Numbered from the stretch's first letter, positions 1-5,482 are shown. The stretch: DNA of 10,340 bases from CAYRPN01 sp964426135 (GCA_964426135.1 CAYRPN010000170.1:1-10340); one strand, 5' to 3'. Notes: generated from the sequence alone by a model not told the origin. Numbers and translations are program-made.

Positions 1-86
1 GGGGAGTCCGAATCCAGCCATCGGCGGCGTTTACTAAAGTGACCGTCAATAAACGGCAACGCGCTGATTGTGCACGCGCCACATCG
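1..86. other. Intergenic sequence downstream of aroA
   Basis: This stretch follows the aroA stop codon on the minus strand. I see no coding frame that looks real, no T-tract terminator and no recognised repeat. Confidence 0.5.
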
Positions 87-1406
87 TCACACCGCGCTGT
101 GTCGCAATCGTTCGAGATAGGCGAAATACTCGGGGAACGTCTTGTTCACGCACTTCGGATCGTTGATGACGACGCCGCCACTGCGCAGGCCGGCGATGGC
201 GAAGCTCATCGCCATGCGGTGGTCGTCGTAGGTGTCGATCGCCGCGGGCGTGAGTTTTCCCTGCGTGCCTTCCGCCGGCGGCGTGATGGTGAGGTCGTCG
301 TCTTCAATCTCCACCTGCGCGCCGAGCTTCGTCAGCTCGTTCTTCAGCGCGGCGAGGCGATCCGTTTCCTTCACCCGCAGGTTGCCGACGTTGCGGATCG
401 TCGTCGGCCCCAGCGCGAACAGCGCCGCCACGGCGAGCGTCTGCGCCATGTCGGGCATGTGGTTCAGGTCCACGTCGATGCCGCGCAGCGGAGCGCCGCG
501 CGGCGGCGATTTGATGGTGATGAAATCACCGCCATAGATCAGGTCCGCGCCCATCAGGTGCAGCACATCGGCAAAGCCCACATCGCCCTGCAGGCTGCGT
601 CGGCCGAGCCCTTCGATGGTGCAGGTGGAACCGGGAATCACCGCGGCGGCAGCGAGGAAGTAGCTGGCGTTGGAGGCGTCCGGCTCGATGGCGTAATCGG
701 CGGCCTTGTACTTGCTCGGAGCGAGCGTGATGGTGGTGAAGTTCGCATCGACCTGCGCGCGAACGCCGAAGCGCGCCATCAGGCCCAGCGTCATTTCCAC
801 ATAGGGTCGCGAAGTCACCGCGCCGTCGAAGCGAAGAGTCAAGCCTGTCCGGCAGCATGGGGCGATCTGCAGCAGGGCGCTGATGTACTGACTCGACAGC
901 GTGGGCGGCATCGTGAGCTGGCCACCGGTGAGCGCGCCGGTCGCGGTGATCTCCAGGGGCGGGCAGTTTTCCGCCATGAGATAGCGGATGCCGGCGCCGA
1001 GCTTTTTCAGGCCATCGACCAACTGGCCCACCGGCCGCTGCCGCATGCGCTCGATGCCGTCGAGCGTGTACACGCCTTCGCCCAGGCACAGCGCCGCGGT
1101 GAGGAAGCGGTACGCGGTGCCGGCGTTGCCCAGGTTCAGCGCGGCCTGCTTCGCGGGGATGTGCCCGCCTTGCCCGATGATGGTGACAGTGGCGGCCGGT
1201 TCGAAGACGTGGACGTCGAAGCCCAGCGCGGTCAGCGCTTCGAGCATGCGCCGGCTGTCGTCGGCGAAGAGCACGCCGGTGAGCGTGGATTTCCCCTCCG
1301 CCAGCGCCGCCAGGAGCAGCGCGCGGTTGGTCAGGCTCTTGCTCCCCGGCGGCGTGATGGTCGCGCGGAACGGGGCGATGGGCTGGATGGCGATGGAGTC
1401 GGACAT
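87..1406 (-). CDS. aroA: 3-phosphoshikimate 1-carboxyvinyltransferase (EPSP synthase)
   Basis: EPSP synthase joins shikimate-3-phosphate and phosphoenolpyruvate to make EPSP, the sixth shikimate-pathway step toward aromatic amino acids; it is cytoplasmic. The 439-residue product is full length for the family (about 430). Visible family motifs: PGSKSLTNRALLLAA (residues 20-34), LGNAGTAYRFLTA (92-104), MRQRPV (121-126), SSQYISALL (171-179), EPDASNASYFLAAAA (241-255), NHMPDMAQT (315-323), RVKETDRL (344-351), TYDDHRMAM (392-400) and DPKCVNKTFPEYF (416-428). By comparison with the E. coli enzyme, Lys22, Arg124, Asp319, Glu347, Arg350, Arg397 and Lys422 sit at the expected active-site positions. 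Position 101, proline in E. coli, is phenylalanine here. The ATG start gives an N-terminus that fits the family, but no clear ribosome-binding site precedes it. The gene lies 130 bp downstream of the groES-like gene on the same strand; a decamer repeat and a hairpin repeat fill that gap. Confidence 0.98.
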   Translation of the reverse strand: MSDSIAIQPIAPFRATITPPGSKSLTNRALLLAALAEGKSTLTGVLFADDSRRMLEALTALGFDVHVFEPAATVTIIGQGGHIPAKQAALNLGNAGTAYRFLTAALCLGEGVYTLDGIERMRQRPVGQLVDGLKKLGAGIRYLMAENCPPLEITATGALTGGQLTMPPTLSSQYISALLQIAPCCRTGLTLRFDGAVTSRPYVEMTLGLMARFGVRAQVDANFTTITLAPSKYKAADYAIEPDASNASYFLAAAAVIPGSTCTIEGLGRRSLQGDVGFADVLHLMGADLIYGGDFITIKSPPRGAPLRGIDVDLNHMPDMAQTLAVAALFALGPTTIRNVGNLRVKETDRLAALKNELTKLGAQVEIEDDDLTITPPAEGTQGKLTPAAIDTYDDHRMAMSFAIAGLRSGGVVINDPKCVNKTFPEYFAYLERLRHSAV

Positions 1407-1422
1407 TGTCGTGATACTTGCC

Positions 1423-1487
1423 GCGGATGGACGCTGATGGACGCGAAACGATCGATCCGCCCATCCGGTTCATCCGCGTTCATCGGC
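1423..1487. repeat. Converging 10-bp tandem repeats upstream of aroA
   Basis: Two units, GCGGATGGAC (1423-1432) and GCTGATGGAC (1433-1442), are followed after a 25-bp gap by GTTCATCCGC (1468-1477) and GTTCATCGGC (1478-1487), which are the same decamer on the other strand. The arrays therefore face each other and could pair imperfectly. They fill most of the gap between the groES-like gene and the aroA start. Whether they are regulatory or simply a dispersed repeat family cannot be told from one copy. Confidence 0.7.
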
Positions 1488-1512
1488 GGCGACGCACGGC
1501 CGCCGACCGGAG

Positions 1513-1536
1513 CGGGGCAAGCCCCGTCGCTAAACG
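1513..1536 (-). repeat. Dispersed 24-bp hairpin repeat, copy 1 (abuts groES stop)
   Basis: On the minus strand this reads CGTTTAGCGAC followed by GGGGCTTGCCCCG. The second half folds as GGGGC/GCCCC with a TT loop. It is identical to the copies at 9530-9553 and 9581-9604. It starts on the base directly after the TAG stop of the groES-like gene, so it would be the first structure in that gene's 3' untranslated region. There is no T-run after it, so it does not look like a classic intrinsic terminator. Confidence 0.85.
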
Positions 1537-1860
1537 CTACGACTTCTCCTTGCGGAACACCGCGACGACATTCTCCACCGGCACGACAAACAGGCGGTTG
1601 TCGCCTTCGAAATCGACGGGGATCGCGTCCTTCGGGTGGAACAGCACGCGGTCGTATTGCTTGATCGGATAGTTCGTGTCGTTGGTGACTTCGACGGACA
1701 CGGAAACGACGCGGCCGGTGAGCGTGGGAATCTCGATCTTGTCCGGCAGATGGATGCCTGATTTGGTCTGCTTCTTGTCCTCGTCCTTGCGGATGAGCAC
1801 GCGCTTGCCGATGGGTTCGACGGTTTCCAGATTGGCCTTCTTGGGAACGATGCTGTCCAT
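1537..1860 (-). CDS. groES: GroES-like co-chaperonin (Cpn10 family)
   Basis: GroES is the heptameric lid of the GroEL chaperonin and works in the cytoplasm. The 107-residue product matches the Cpn10 fold in order: EPIGKRVLIRKDE (residues 15-27) as the first strand region, KSGIHLPDK (33-41) where the mobile loop ends, TGRVVSVS (48-55), the YDRVLFHPKDA segment (69-79), and the C-terminal LFVVPVENVVAVF (90-102). Canonical GroES is about 95-100 residues; here about ten extra residues precede the first strand. The ATG at 1860 was chosen because upstream sequence is low complexity and does not resemble the family; no ribosome-binding site is obvious. No groEL is next to it, so it may be one of several groES paralogues, as is common in this phylum (inference). 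It shares strand with aroA, but co-transcription is uncertain. Family assignment is firm; partner GroEL is unknown. Confidence 0.92.
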   Translation of the reverse strand: MDSIVPKKANLETVEPIGKRVLIRKDEDKKQTKSGIHLPDKIEIPTLTGRVVSVSVEVTNDTNYPIKQYDRVLFHPKDAIPVDFEGDNRLFVVPVENVVAVFRKEKS

Positions 1861-1905
1861 GGCGGCATGATAGTGGCAGGAGGCGGAGGAGGTAAAGAAG
1901 GTGCG

Positions 1906-1940
1906 GGGAAAGGGGAAGAGGGAAGAGGGAGGAGGGAAGA
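1906..1940. repeat. Heptamer tandem array, GGGAAGA type
   Basis: Five consecutive 7-bp units are in phase: GGGAAAG, GGGAAGA, GGGAAGA, GGGAGGA, GGGAAGA. The strand is almost pure purine. It lies about 45 bp upstream of the groES-like start codon, with a short nonamer-like purine stretch (GGAGGTAAAGAAGG) between. It belongs with the other period-7 arrays at 6611, 6665 and 9634. Confidence 0.8.
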
Positions 1941-2008
1941 GGGAGCGGAGGGCCGACGGCTGGGCGGCGTCTTCGTTTCGTAGCCGCGCAGGATCAACAT
2001 CGCGCGTG

Positions 2009-2029
2009 GGACGACTTTCCAAGTCGTCC
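2009..2029. repeat. 9-bp perfect stem-loop
   Basis: GGACGACTT (2009-2017) pairs perfectly with AAGTCGTCC (2021-2029) around a three-base TCC loop. No T-tract follows on either strand, so it is not a standard terminator. It lies between divergent genes; it may be another dispersed palindrome class. Confidence 0.7.
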
Positions 2030-2078
2030 GGCCGAGAGCGGAGCAAGTCGCAACTGCGAAGTTAATCTCGCATGGCCC

Positions 2079-2153
2079 GCCGCGGAGCAGGAGGGCCGCC
2101 GGTGCTCCGCGCGGGGCGGCAGTTCGGGCTGCTTCTGGTGCTCCGCGCGGGGC
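2079..2153. repeat. GC-rich direct and inverted repeats
   Basis: A 17-bp sequence beginning GGTGCTCCGCG and ending GGGGC is present exactly twice, at 2101-2117 and 2137-2153. CGCGGAGCA at 2079-2087 is the inverted complement of TGCTCCGCG at 2103-2111 and could form a 9-bp stem. The second copy of the 17-mer runs directly into the variant hairpin repeat at 2148. Confidence 0.7.
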
Positions 2154-2172
2154 AAGGCCCCGCGGCTAAACG
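2148..2172 (-). repeat. Dispersed hairpin repeat, copy 2 (variant)
   Basis: On the minus strand this reads CGTTTAGCCGC then GGGGCCTTGCCCCG. Relative to the 24-bp consensus it has one extra base in the loop and an A-to-C change before the stem (GCGAC versus GCCGC); the GGGGC/GCCCC stem is intact. It ends 46 bp upstream of the globin start codon. Confidence 0.75.
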
Positions 2173-2185
2173 CGGCACCGGCAGT

Positions 2186-2194
2186 TGCTATCAT
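2186..2194 (+). promoter_or_regulatory. Possible extended -10 promoter for the globin gene
   Basis: TGCTATCAT fits the extended -10 pattern TGnTATAAT with one mismatch. Transcription would start near 2201, giving a leader of about 17 bases that holds the ribosome-binding site. No good -35 box is seen at the usual distance. This is a pattern match only. Confidence 0.3.
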
Positions 2195-2204
2195 CGTTCA
2201 TCAC

Positions 2205-2210
2205 AAGGAG
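2205..2210 (+). promoter_or_regulatory. Ribosome-binding site that sets the globin GTG start
   Basis: AAGGAG sits seven bases before the GTG at 2218. It is one of two strong Shine-Dalgarno sites in the window and decides for GTG rather than the ATG at 2185, which lies upstream of this site and overlaps the putative -10. Confidence 0.75.
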
Positions 2211-2217
2211 GCAGTCC

Positions 2218-2637
2218 GTGATCGACTTCGAGAAGATTTTCACCGAAAGTTACAAGCGCGTGCTCGGCGGCAGCATGTCGCAGGAGAACGATTTTTTCGA
2301 CGACTTCTACGACCGCTTCATCGCGTCGTCGCCGCTGGTGGCGGAGAAGTTCGCCAACGTGGACATGGCCTTCCAGAAGCGCATGCTCAAGCAGTCGATC
2401 ATCCTGCTGCTGAACATGTTCGCGACGAAGCGCATTCCCGACGGCCTGTCGGAGATCGCCCGCAAGCACAGCAAAAAGGCCGCCGACATCCCGGCGGAAC
2501 TCTACGGCAACTGGCTCGAATGCCTGATCGCCACGGTGCGCAAGCACGACCCGCGCGTCAGCAACGACGTGGAGCTCGCCTGGCGCATGGTCTGTGCGCA
2601 GGGCATCGCGTTCATGACGTTCATGTATGACAAGTGA
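2218..2637 (+). CDS. Single-domain globin-like protein
   Basis: The 139-residue product has the length and helix pattern of a stand-alone bacterial globin, a cytoplasmic heme protein that binds O2 or NO. Visible landmarks: FFDDFYDRFIASSP (residues 26-39) for the B helix region, KFANVDM (44-50) holding the CD1 phenylalanine Phe45, QKRMLKQSIILLLNMF (53-68) for the E helix, and ARKHSKKAADIPAELYGNWLE (81-101), where His84 is the likely proximal F8 ligand, followed by G and H helices ending in AWRMVCAQGIAFMTFMY (121-137). No second domain is present, so it is not a globin-coupled sensor or a flavohemoglobin. The start is the GTG at 2218, chosen by the AAGGAG site. It is transcribed away from the groES-like gene and looks monocistronic. 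Function could be O2 storage, NO detoxification or redox sensing; the sequence does not decide. The family call comes from motif reading, not a search. Confidence 0.83.
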   Translation: MIDFEKIFTESYKRVLGGSMSQENDFFDDFYDRFIASSPLVAEKFANVDMAFQKRMLKQSIILLLNMFATKRIPDGLSEIARKHSKKAADIPAELYGNWLECLIATVRKHDPRVSNDVELAWRMVCAQGIAFMTFMYDK

Positions 2638-2644
2638 GGGGGAA

Positions 2645-2689
2645 GGAGGTAGAGAAGGTAAAGAAGGTAGGGAAGGTAAAGAAGGGGAA
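2645..2689. repeat. Nonamer tandem array GAAGGTARA, left half
   Basis: Five in-phase 9-bp units: GGAGGTAGA, GAAGGTAAA, GAAGGTAGG, GAAGGTAAA, GAAGGGGAA. The array begins eight bases after the globin stop codon and resumes at 2824 on the other side of the palindromic element. Confidence 0.85.
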
Positions 2690-2693
2690 GAAG

Positions 2694-2817
2694 CAGGGCA
2701 ATTGCAGATGGGAGGGCGAGGCTCCTGCCGAGCCGCGAACAATCTCGTGCGCTCGTAGTTTTTCGCGGCTCGGCAGGAGCCTCGCCCTCCCGTCAAGGTC
2801 CAAATGCAATTGCCTTA
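2694..2817. mobile_element. MITE-like palindromic insertion element (~124 bp)
   Basis: The ends are 13-bp terminal inverted repeats matching at 11 positions: CAGGGCAATTGCA (2694-2706) and TGCAATTGCCTTA (2805-2817). Inside is a perfect 30-bp inverted repeat, 2710-2739 against 2762-2791, beginning GGGAGGGCGAGG and enclosing a 22-base loop. The element is flanked by a 10-bp direct duplication, GGGGAAGAAG, at 2684-2693 and 2818-2827. Deleting the element plus one duplication copy rejoins GAAG with GTAGA and restores the exact 9-bp period of the surrounding array. This is what a transposon insertion with target-site duplication leaves behind. It has no coding capacity, so any transposase would act in trans. 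The inner palindrome resembles a repeat I associate with planctomycete genomes (recollection, not a search). The exact ends could shift by a base or two. Confidence 0.72.
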
Positions 2818-2823
2818 GGGGAA

Positions 2824-2859
2824 GAAGGTAGAGAAGGTAGAGGAGGTAACGAAGGAGAA
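2824..2859. repeat. Nonamer tandem array GAAGGTARA, right half
   Basis: Four in-phase units: GAAGGTAGA, GAAGGTAGA, GGAGGTAAC, GAAGGAGAA. They continue the array at 2645-2689 once the palindromic element and one duplication copy are removed. Confidence 0.85.
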
Positions 2860-2963
2860 CCGGAAAAAGAAGAATGAAGAAATGAAGGCTGGACGGTCAA
2901 CTCAAAAGCAGCGTCCGACCTCATTGGCACCGCGCACCGCCTGGTGGCTCATTCCGGCTTCCA

Positions 2964-2999
2964 TACCTTCTTTACCTTCTCTACCTCCTCTATCTTCTT
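2964..2999. repeat. Nonamer tandem array, opposite orientation
   Basis: Four in-phase units: TACCTTCTT, TACCTTCTC, TACCTCCTC, TATCTTCTT, the complement of the GAAGGTARA type. The array ends three bases from the stop codon of the minus-strand gene at 3003, so it forms the start of that gene's 3' untranslated region. Confidence 0.85.
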
Positions 3000-3002
3000 C
3001 CC

Positions 3003-4013
3003 TCACACCATCTCCCTTGTCGCCATCGGATTCACCGCCTGCTGCGTGGTTGCGAAGCCGCGCAGGCGGTCGATGTGGCCGCGGACTTCCTCGGCCATCT
3101 TGGAGTTGGGGAACTCGCGGATGAGTTGCTCGCCCACGCGCACCGCCGCCATCCAGTCCTTGTCGTGGACGGCGAGCTTGAACTGCACGCCCAGGTTCTG
3201 CCGCTTCTTGCCGATGACGCCGCGGGCCGTCTCGCGGAAGGGCGCCGCCTCCGCCTCGGTCAGGTACTTGTCCAGTTCCTTCATCAGTTCCATCGCCACT
3301 TCGATATCGTCGCGGCCGGCGGCTTCGAGGAACTTGCGCTCCAGCTCGTGCTTGTAGCGATCGCGCGCTTCGCGCACATGAGCCCGCAGGTTCTGCACGC
3401 GGTCGCTCTCGGCGTACAGCCGCTCCACCTTGCCCGCCTCGATCAGAGCCTTTTCGAACTCGTGCCGCGCGGTCATGTTGTCGATGGCGCGGATCGCTTC
3501 GTCGATCTTCTTTTCCTGCTCCGTCGCACGAGCGACTTCGATCTCGCTGCGGAACTGCTCGGCCTCCAGGCGGTAACCGTACACCTGGCTCATCTGGGCG
3601 ACGAGCGTGAGCGCCGCTTCGTAGTCGCGCTTGTCGATGTCCTCGCGGATCGCCTTGCGCAGCGCCTGCCGGTCGCGGTCGCGATAGATGATGCGCTTGG
3701 CTGTTTCACTCAGTTGCAGCGACTCGCTGAGCGAGCGCAGCACACCCGGATCGATCTGCTGCGCCGGGGCGGACCCGCGGCTGCTGAGCGTGCTGCACAG
3801 CACGTACAGGCCCGCGGTCAGAATCGCGCCGACGATGCCCAGCCCCAGCAGCGTGCCGTCGTTGTACAGACTGGCCTGGAAGATGAAGACGCCCTGCACA
3901 ATCATGAACACGCTGCCGGCGAGCATGAGCAGGAACAGAAATCCCGCGCCGGCATCGAGGCCGCGCGGTGCGTTGCCGGACTGGTTCGACGACGGTGACT
4001 GAAAGTCGGCCAT
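3003..4013 (-). CDS. Membrane-anchored protein with helical-repeat-like cytoplasmic domain, function unknown
   Basis: I do not recognise a named family. The 336-residue product has a short Ser/Asn/Gly-rich N-terminus, two closely spaced membrane helices (about residues 23-46 and 53-76), then a charged, almost wholly helical soluble region (about 88-320). That region has Ala-rich helix pairs such as DYEAALTLVAQMSQVYG (130-146), EFEKALIEAGKVERLYAES (185-203) and DWMAAVRVGEQLIREFPNS (286-304), which resemble tetratricopeptide-type repeats in spacing and in the final Phe-Pro-Asn-Ser turn. A role as a membrane-tethered scaffold is inference. The start at 4013 was chosen over an in-frame ATG at 4046 because AGGGAGG lies six bases upstream of it. 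No signal-peptide cleavage site is seen. It lies 172 bp downstream of the zinc-ribbon gene, on the same strand, and has its own putative promoter. Confidence 0.85.
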   Translation of the reverse strand: MADFQSPSSNQSGNAPRGLDAGAGFLFLLMLAGSVFMIVQGVFIFQASLYNDGTLLGLGIVGAILTAGLYVLCSTLSSRGSAPAQQIDPGVLRSLSESLQLSETAKRIIYRDRDRQALRKAIREDIDKRDYEAALTLVAQMSQVYGYRLEAEQFRSEIEVARATEQEKKIDEAIRAIDNMTARHEFEKALIEAGKVERLYAESDRVQNLRAHVREARDRYKHELERKFLEAAGRDDIEVAMELMKELDKYLTEAEAAPFRETARGVIGKKRQNLGVQFKLAVHDKDWMAAVRVGEQLIREFPNSKMAEEVRGHIDRLRGFATTQQAVNPMATREMV

Positions 4014-4019
4014 GGGAGA

Positions 4020-4026
4020 CCTCCCT
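4020..4026 (-). promoter_or_regulatory. Ribosome-binding site for the gene starting at 4013
   Basis: On the minus strand AGGGAGG is followed by six bases and then ATG. It fixes the start of the downstream membrane protein at 4013 and rules out the ATG at 4046. Confidence 0.75.
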
Positions 4027-4137
4027 GAATCATGGAGAAGTGGCAAATCGCGCGGCTGGGGTTCTCTCTTCCGGCCAGCCGTGCTGTGGGAATCAACGTT
4101 CGATCACCCCTGAATGAGGACATCCGATTCACGAAAC

Positions 4138-4146
4138 ATTCTAGCA
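4138..4146 (-). promoter_or_regulatory. Possible extended -10 promoter
   Basis: On the minus strand TGCTAGAAT matches the extended -10 pattern with one mismatch. It lies in the 172-bp gap upstream of the membrane-protein gene and predicts a leader of about 115 bases. No convincing -35 is seen. The same hexamer TAGAAT occurs ahead of the prenyltransferase gene. Confidence 0.3.
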
Positions 4147-4185
4147 GAGTCCAGGCCTGGTTGGCCGACCTTCCGTGACGTGTCG

Positions 4186-5367
4186 TCATTGATCGGATTT
4201 GTCGCCGGGCTTTTCGGCATGGTCGGTCTTGTCCGTCGACGCGGCCCCGCCCTTTTTCCAGGCGTCGTACCACTGTCGCAACACGTCGGTTTTCAGACGC
4301 ACGTACTGGCCGCGATTGGCCTTGGCGAAATCGCCGAAAGCGGCGTCCTCGGATTCGATCACCACCACGTCGACGCGGGTGTCCACTCGCTTGCTCACCG
4401 CCGCGGAAAGATCGCTCAGTTCGCTCGCTTCCAGCGCCCGGCCGGTCACGATCAGCAGTTGATCCGCCCGCGCGTCCAGCGCCTTCTGCGCCGCCGCCAC
4501 CACGGAACCGTCGTTCACGGTGGTGATTCGCGAGAGGAATCGGGTGAGATCGGCGACTTTGTCCTTGCCGATCTTGTCGGGCTTGTCGCCGGGGAAAACG
4601 CGCGGGCCGATGTCCGTCCATGCGATGACCATGAAATCCGTGGCCGGCGCGAGCGCGGTTTCGTGGGCGATGATCTCGCTCATCATGGGGAACCAGCTCC
4701 GGGCGAAACCGGTGCCGTCGATGATGATCGCGCACTCCGTTCCGATGGGGACGCCGAGGATGTCGGCGGTGGTGTCGATGATCGGGTTCCTGCTGGGATC
4801 GATGCCGACCACATCGGGCGTGTCGATGATCTTCGGCTTCTTGTCGCCGAAAAGCAGATTCATCGCGAGGATGATGACCACCACGAGCATCAGCGTCAGG
4901 CCGACAAACGCGGCGATGACCGTGGTGCGGACGGCCTGTTTTTTCCGCTTGCGGGCGGTGGGCACCTTGCCGTGCAACTGAACGGCTTTGCCGGTGTCGG
5001 TGACGAAAACTTCCTCCTCGCCGGGCATCGCGGCCACCGGCGATTCGGGGCGCTCGTCGAAGGCGGGTTCGTCCACCGGAGAATCAGGACGAGCCGACGG
5101 AACATCAGGACGGCCGGGCGCCTCGGCACGCGGCGTTGCCGGCTCGTTGGGTGATTCCGGTCGCTCACTCTTCTCGCCGGACCCGGGGGCGTCAGGCTCA
5201 TCAGGGCGATCGCGGCGGGCGATCTTCTCCGATCGCTCGCGCTGCGGGTCGGCAGGCACCGTCATCAACGTGCCGCAGGTGGAACAGCGACAGACGCTGC
5301 CCGCAAACGCGGCATCGAGTTCCAGTTCGTCACCACAATGCGGGCATTCCAGTTCAATGACGTCCAT
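4186..5367 (-). CDS. Zinc-ribbon, single-pass membrane protein with degenerate VWA-like domain
   Basis: No named family is recognised. The 393-residue product has four visible parts. An N-terminal zinc ribbon has CPHCG (Cys8, Cys11) and CRCSTCG (Cys26, Cys28, Cys31); the C-x2-C pairs 8/11 and 28/31 are the likely metal ligands. Residues 40-140 are a Pro/Glu/Asp/Arg-rich disordered linker with SP and RPD repeats. A single membrane helix spans about 147-173, preceded by the basic stretch RKRKKQ. The C-terminal half has alternating strands and helices: ECAIIIDGTGFARSWFP (211-227), DFMVIAWTD (244-252), ADQLLIVTG (301-309) and RVDVVVIES (331-339), reminiscent of a von Willebrand A fold whose metal site would be DGTGF rather than DxSxS. 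A charged tail ends the protein. Topology suggests the ribbon is cytoplasmic and the VWA-like domain outside (inference). The start at 5367 is set by the zinc ribbon; no ribosome-binding site is clear. Confidence 0.85.
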   Translation of the reverse strand: MDVIELECPHCGDELELDAAFAGSVCRCSTCGTLMTVPADPQRERSEKIARRDRPDEPDAPGSGEKSERPESPNEPATPRAEAPGRPDVPSARPDSPVDEPAFDERPESPVAAMPGEEEVFVTDTGKAVQLHGKVPTARKRKKQAVRTTVIAAFVGLTLMLVVVIILAMNLLFGDKKPKIIDTPDVVGIDPSRNPIIDTTADILGVPIGTECAIIIDGTGFARSWFPMMSEIIAHETALAPATDFMVIAWTDIGPRVFPGDKPDKIGKDKVADLTRFLSRITTVNDGSVVAAAQKALDARADQLLIVTGRALEASELSDLSAAVSKRVDTRVDVVVIESEDAAFGDFAKANRGQYVRLKTDVLRQWYDAWKKGGAASTDKTDHAEKPGDKSDQ

Positions 5368-5405
5368 GCCGGGATTATGGCGCGGATGATGGGAGGGGGC
5401 AAGGG

Positions 5406-5450
5406 AGGAGAGAAGGAGGTAGAGGAGGTGGAAGACGTGGAAGAGTGTGG
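5406..5450. repeat. Degenerate nonamer purine array
   Basis: Units GGAGGTAGA (5415-5423), GGAGGTGGA (5424-5432) and AGACGTGGA (5433-5441), with looser units on both sides, belong to the same period-9 family as 2645 and 2964. The array sits about 40-85 bp upstream of the zinc-ribbon gene's start on the minus strand. Confidence 0.6.
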
Positions 5451-5482
5451 AAGCGATCAGGCGTACAGGATTCACACTCGGC

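Larger units (their letters stand above)
1861..2217. other. 357-bp intergenic mosaic of short repeats
   Basis: This gap separates the divergently transcribed groES-like and globin genes. I see no credible gene. It contains a purine-rich heptamer array, a 9-bp perfect hairpin, a duplicated GC-rich 17-mer, one variant copy of the dispersed hairpin repeat and a possible promoter for the globin gene, each listed separately. Confidence 0.7.
2638..3002. other. 365-bp intergenic region between convergent genes
   Basis: This gap lies between the globin stop and the stop of the minus-strand gene at 3003. It holds a period-9 purine array interrupted by a palindromic insertion element, and a second period-9 array in the opposite orientation. 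The stretch 2860-2963 shows no gene, repeat or signal that I recognise. Short frames across the palindrome are products of the repeat and not real genes. Confidence 0.7.

Noticed and set aside
1513..1536. Intrinsic terminator of the groES-like gene
   Set aside because: There is a GC hairpin but no T-run, and the same sequence occurs away from gene ends, so it is listed as a dispersed repeat.
39..1664. A 541-residue plus-strand open frame
   Set aside because: It lies antisense to aroA and part of groES, is extremely Arg/His/Gly-rich, and has no family likeness. It is a high-GC shadow frame.
2634..2831. Small frames across the palindromic element
   Set aside because: Their codons are translations of the nonamer array and of the two palindrome arms; they would arise wherever the repeat lands.
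4715..4740. Functional MIDAS metal site in the zinc-ribbon protein
   Set aside because: The sequence is DGTGF rather than DxSxS, so only a VWA-like fold, not a working metal site, is proposed.
3075..5154. Plus-strand frames of 307 and 346 residues opposite the two membrane-protein genes
   Set aside because: Composition is that of GC shadow frames; the minus strand has a ribosome-binding site, membrane helices and a zinc ribbon.
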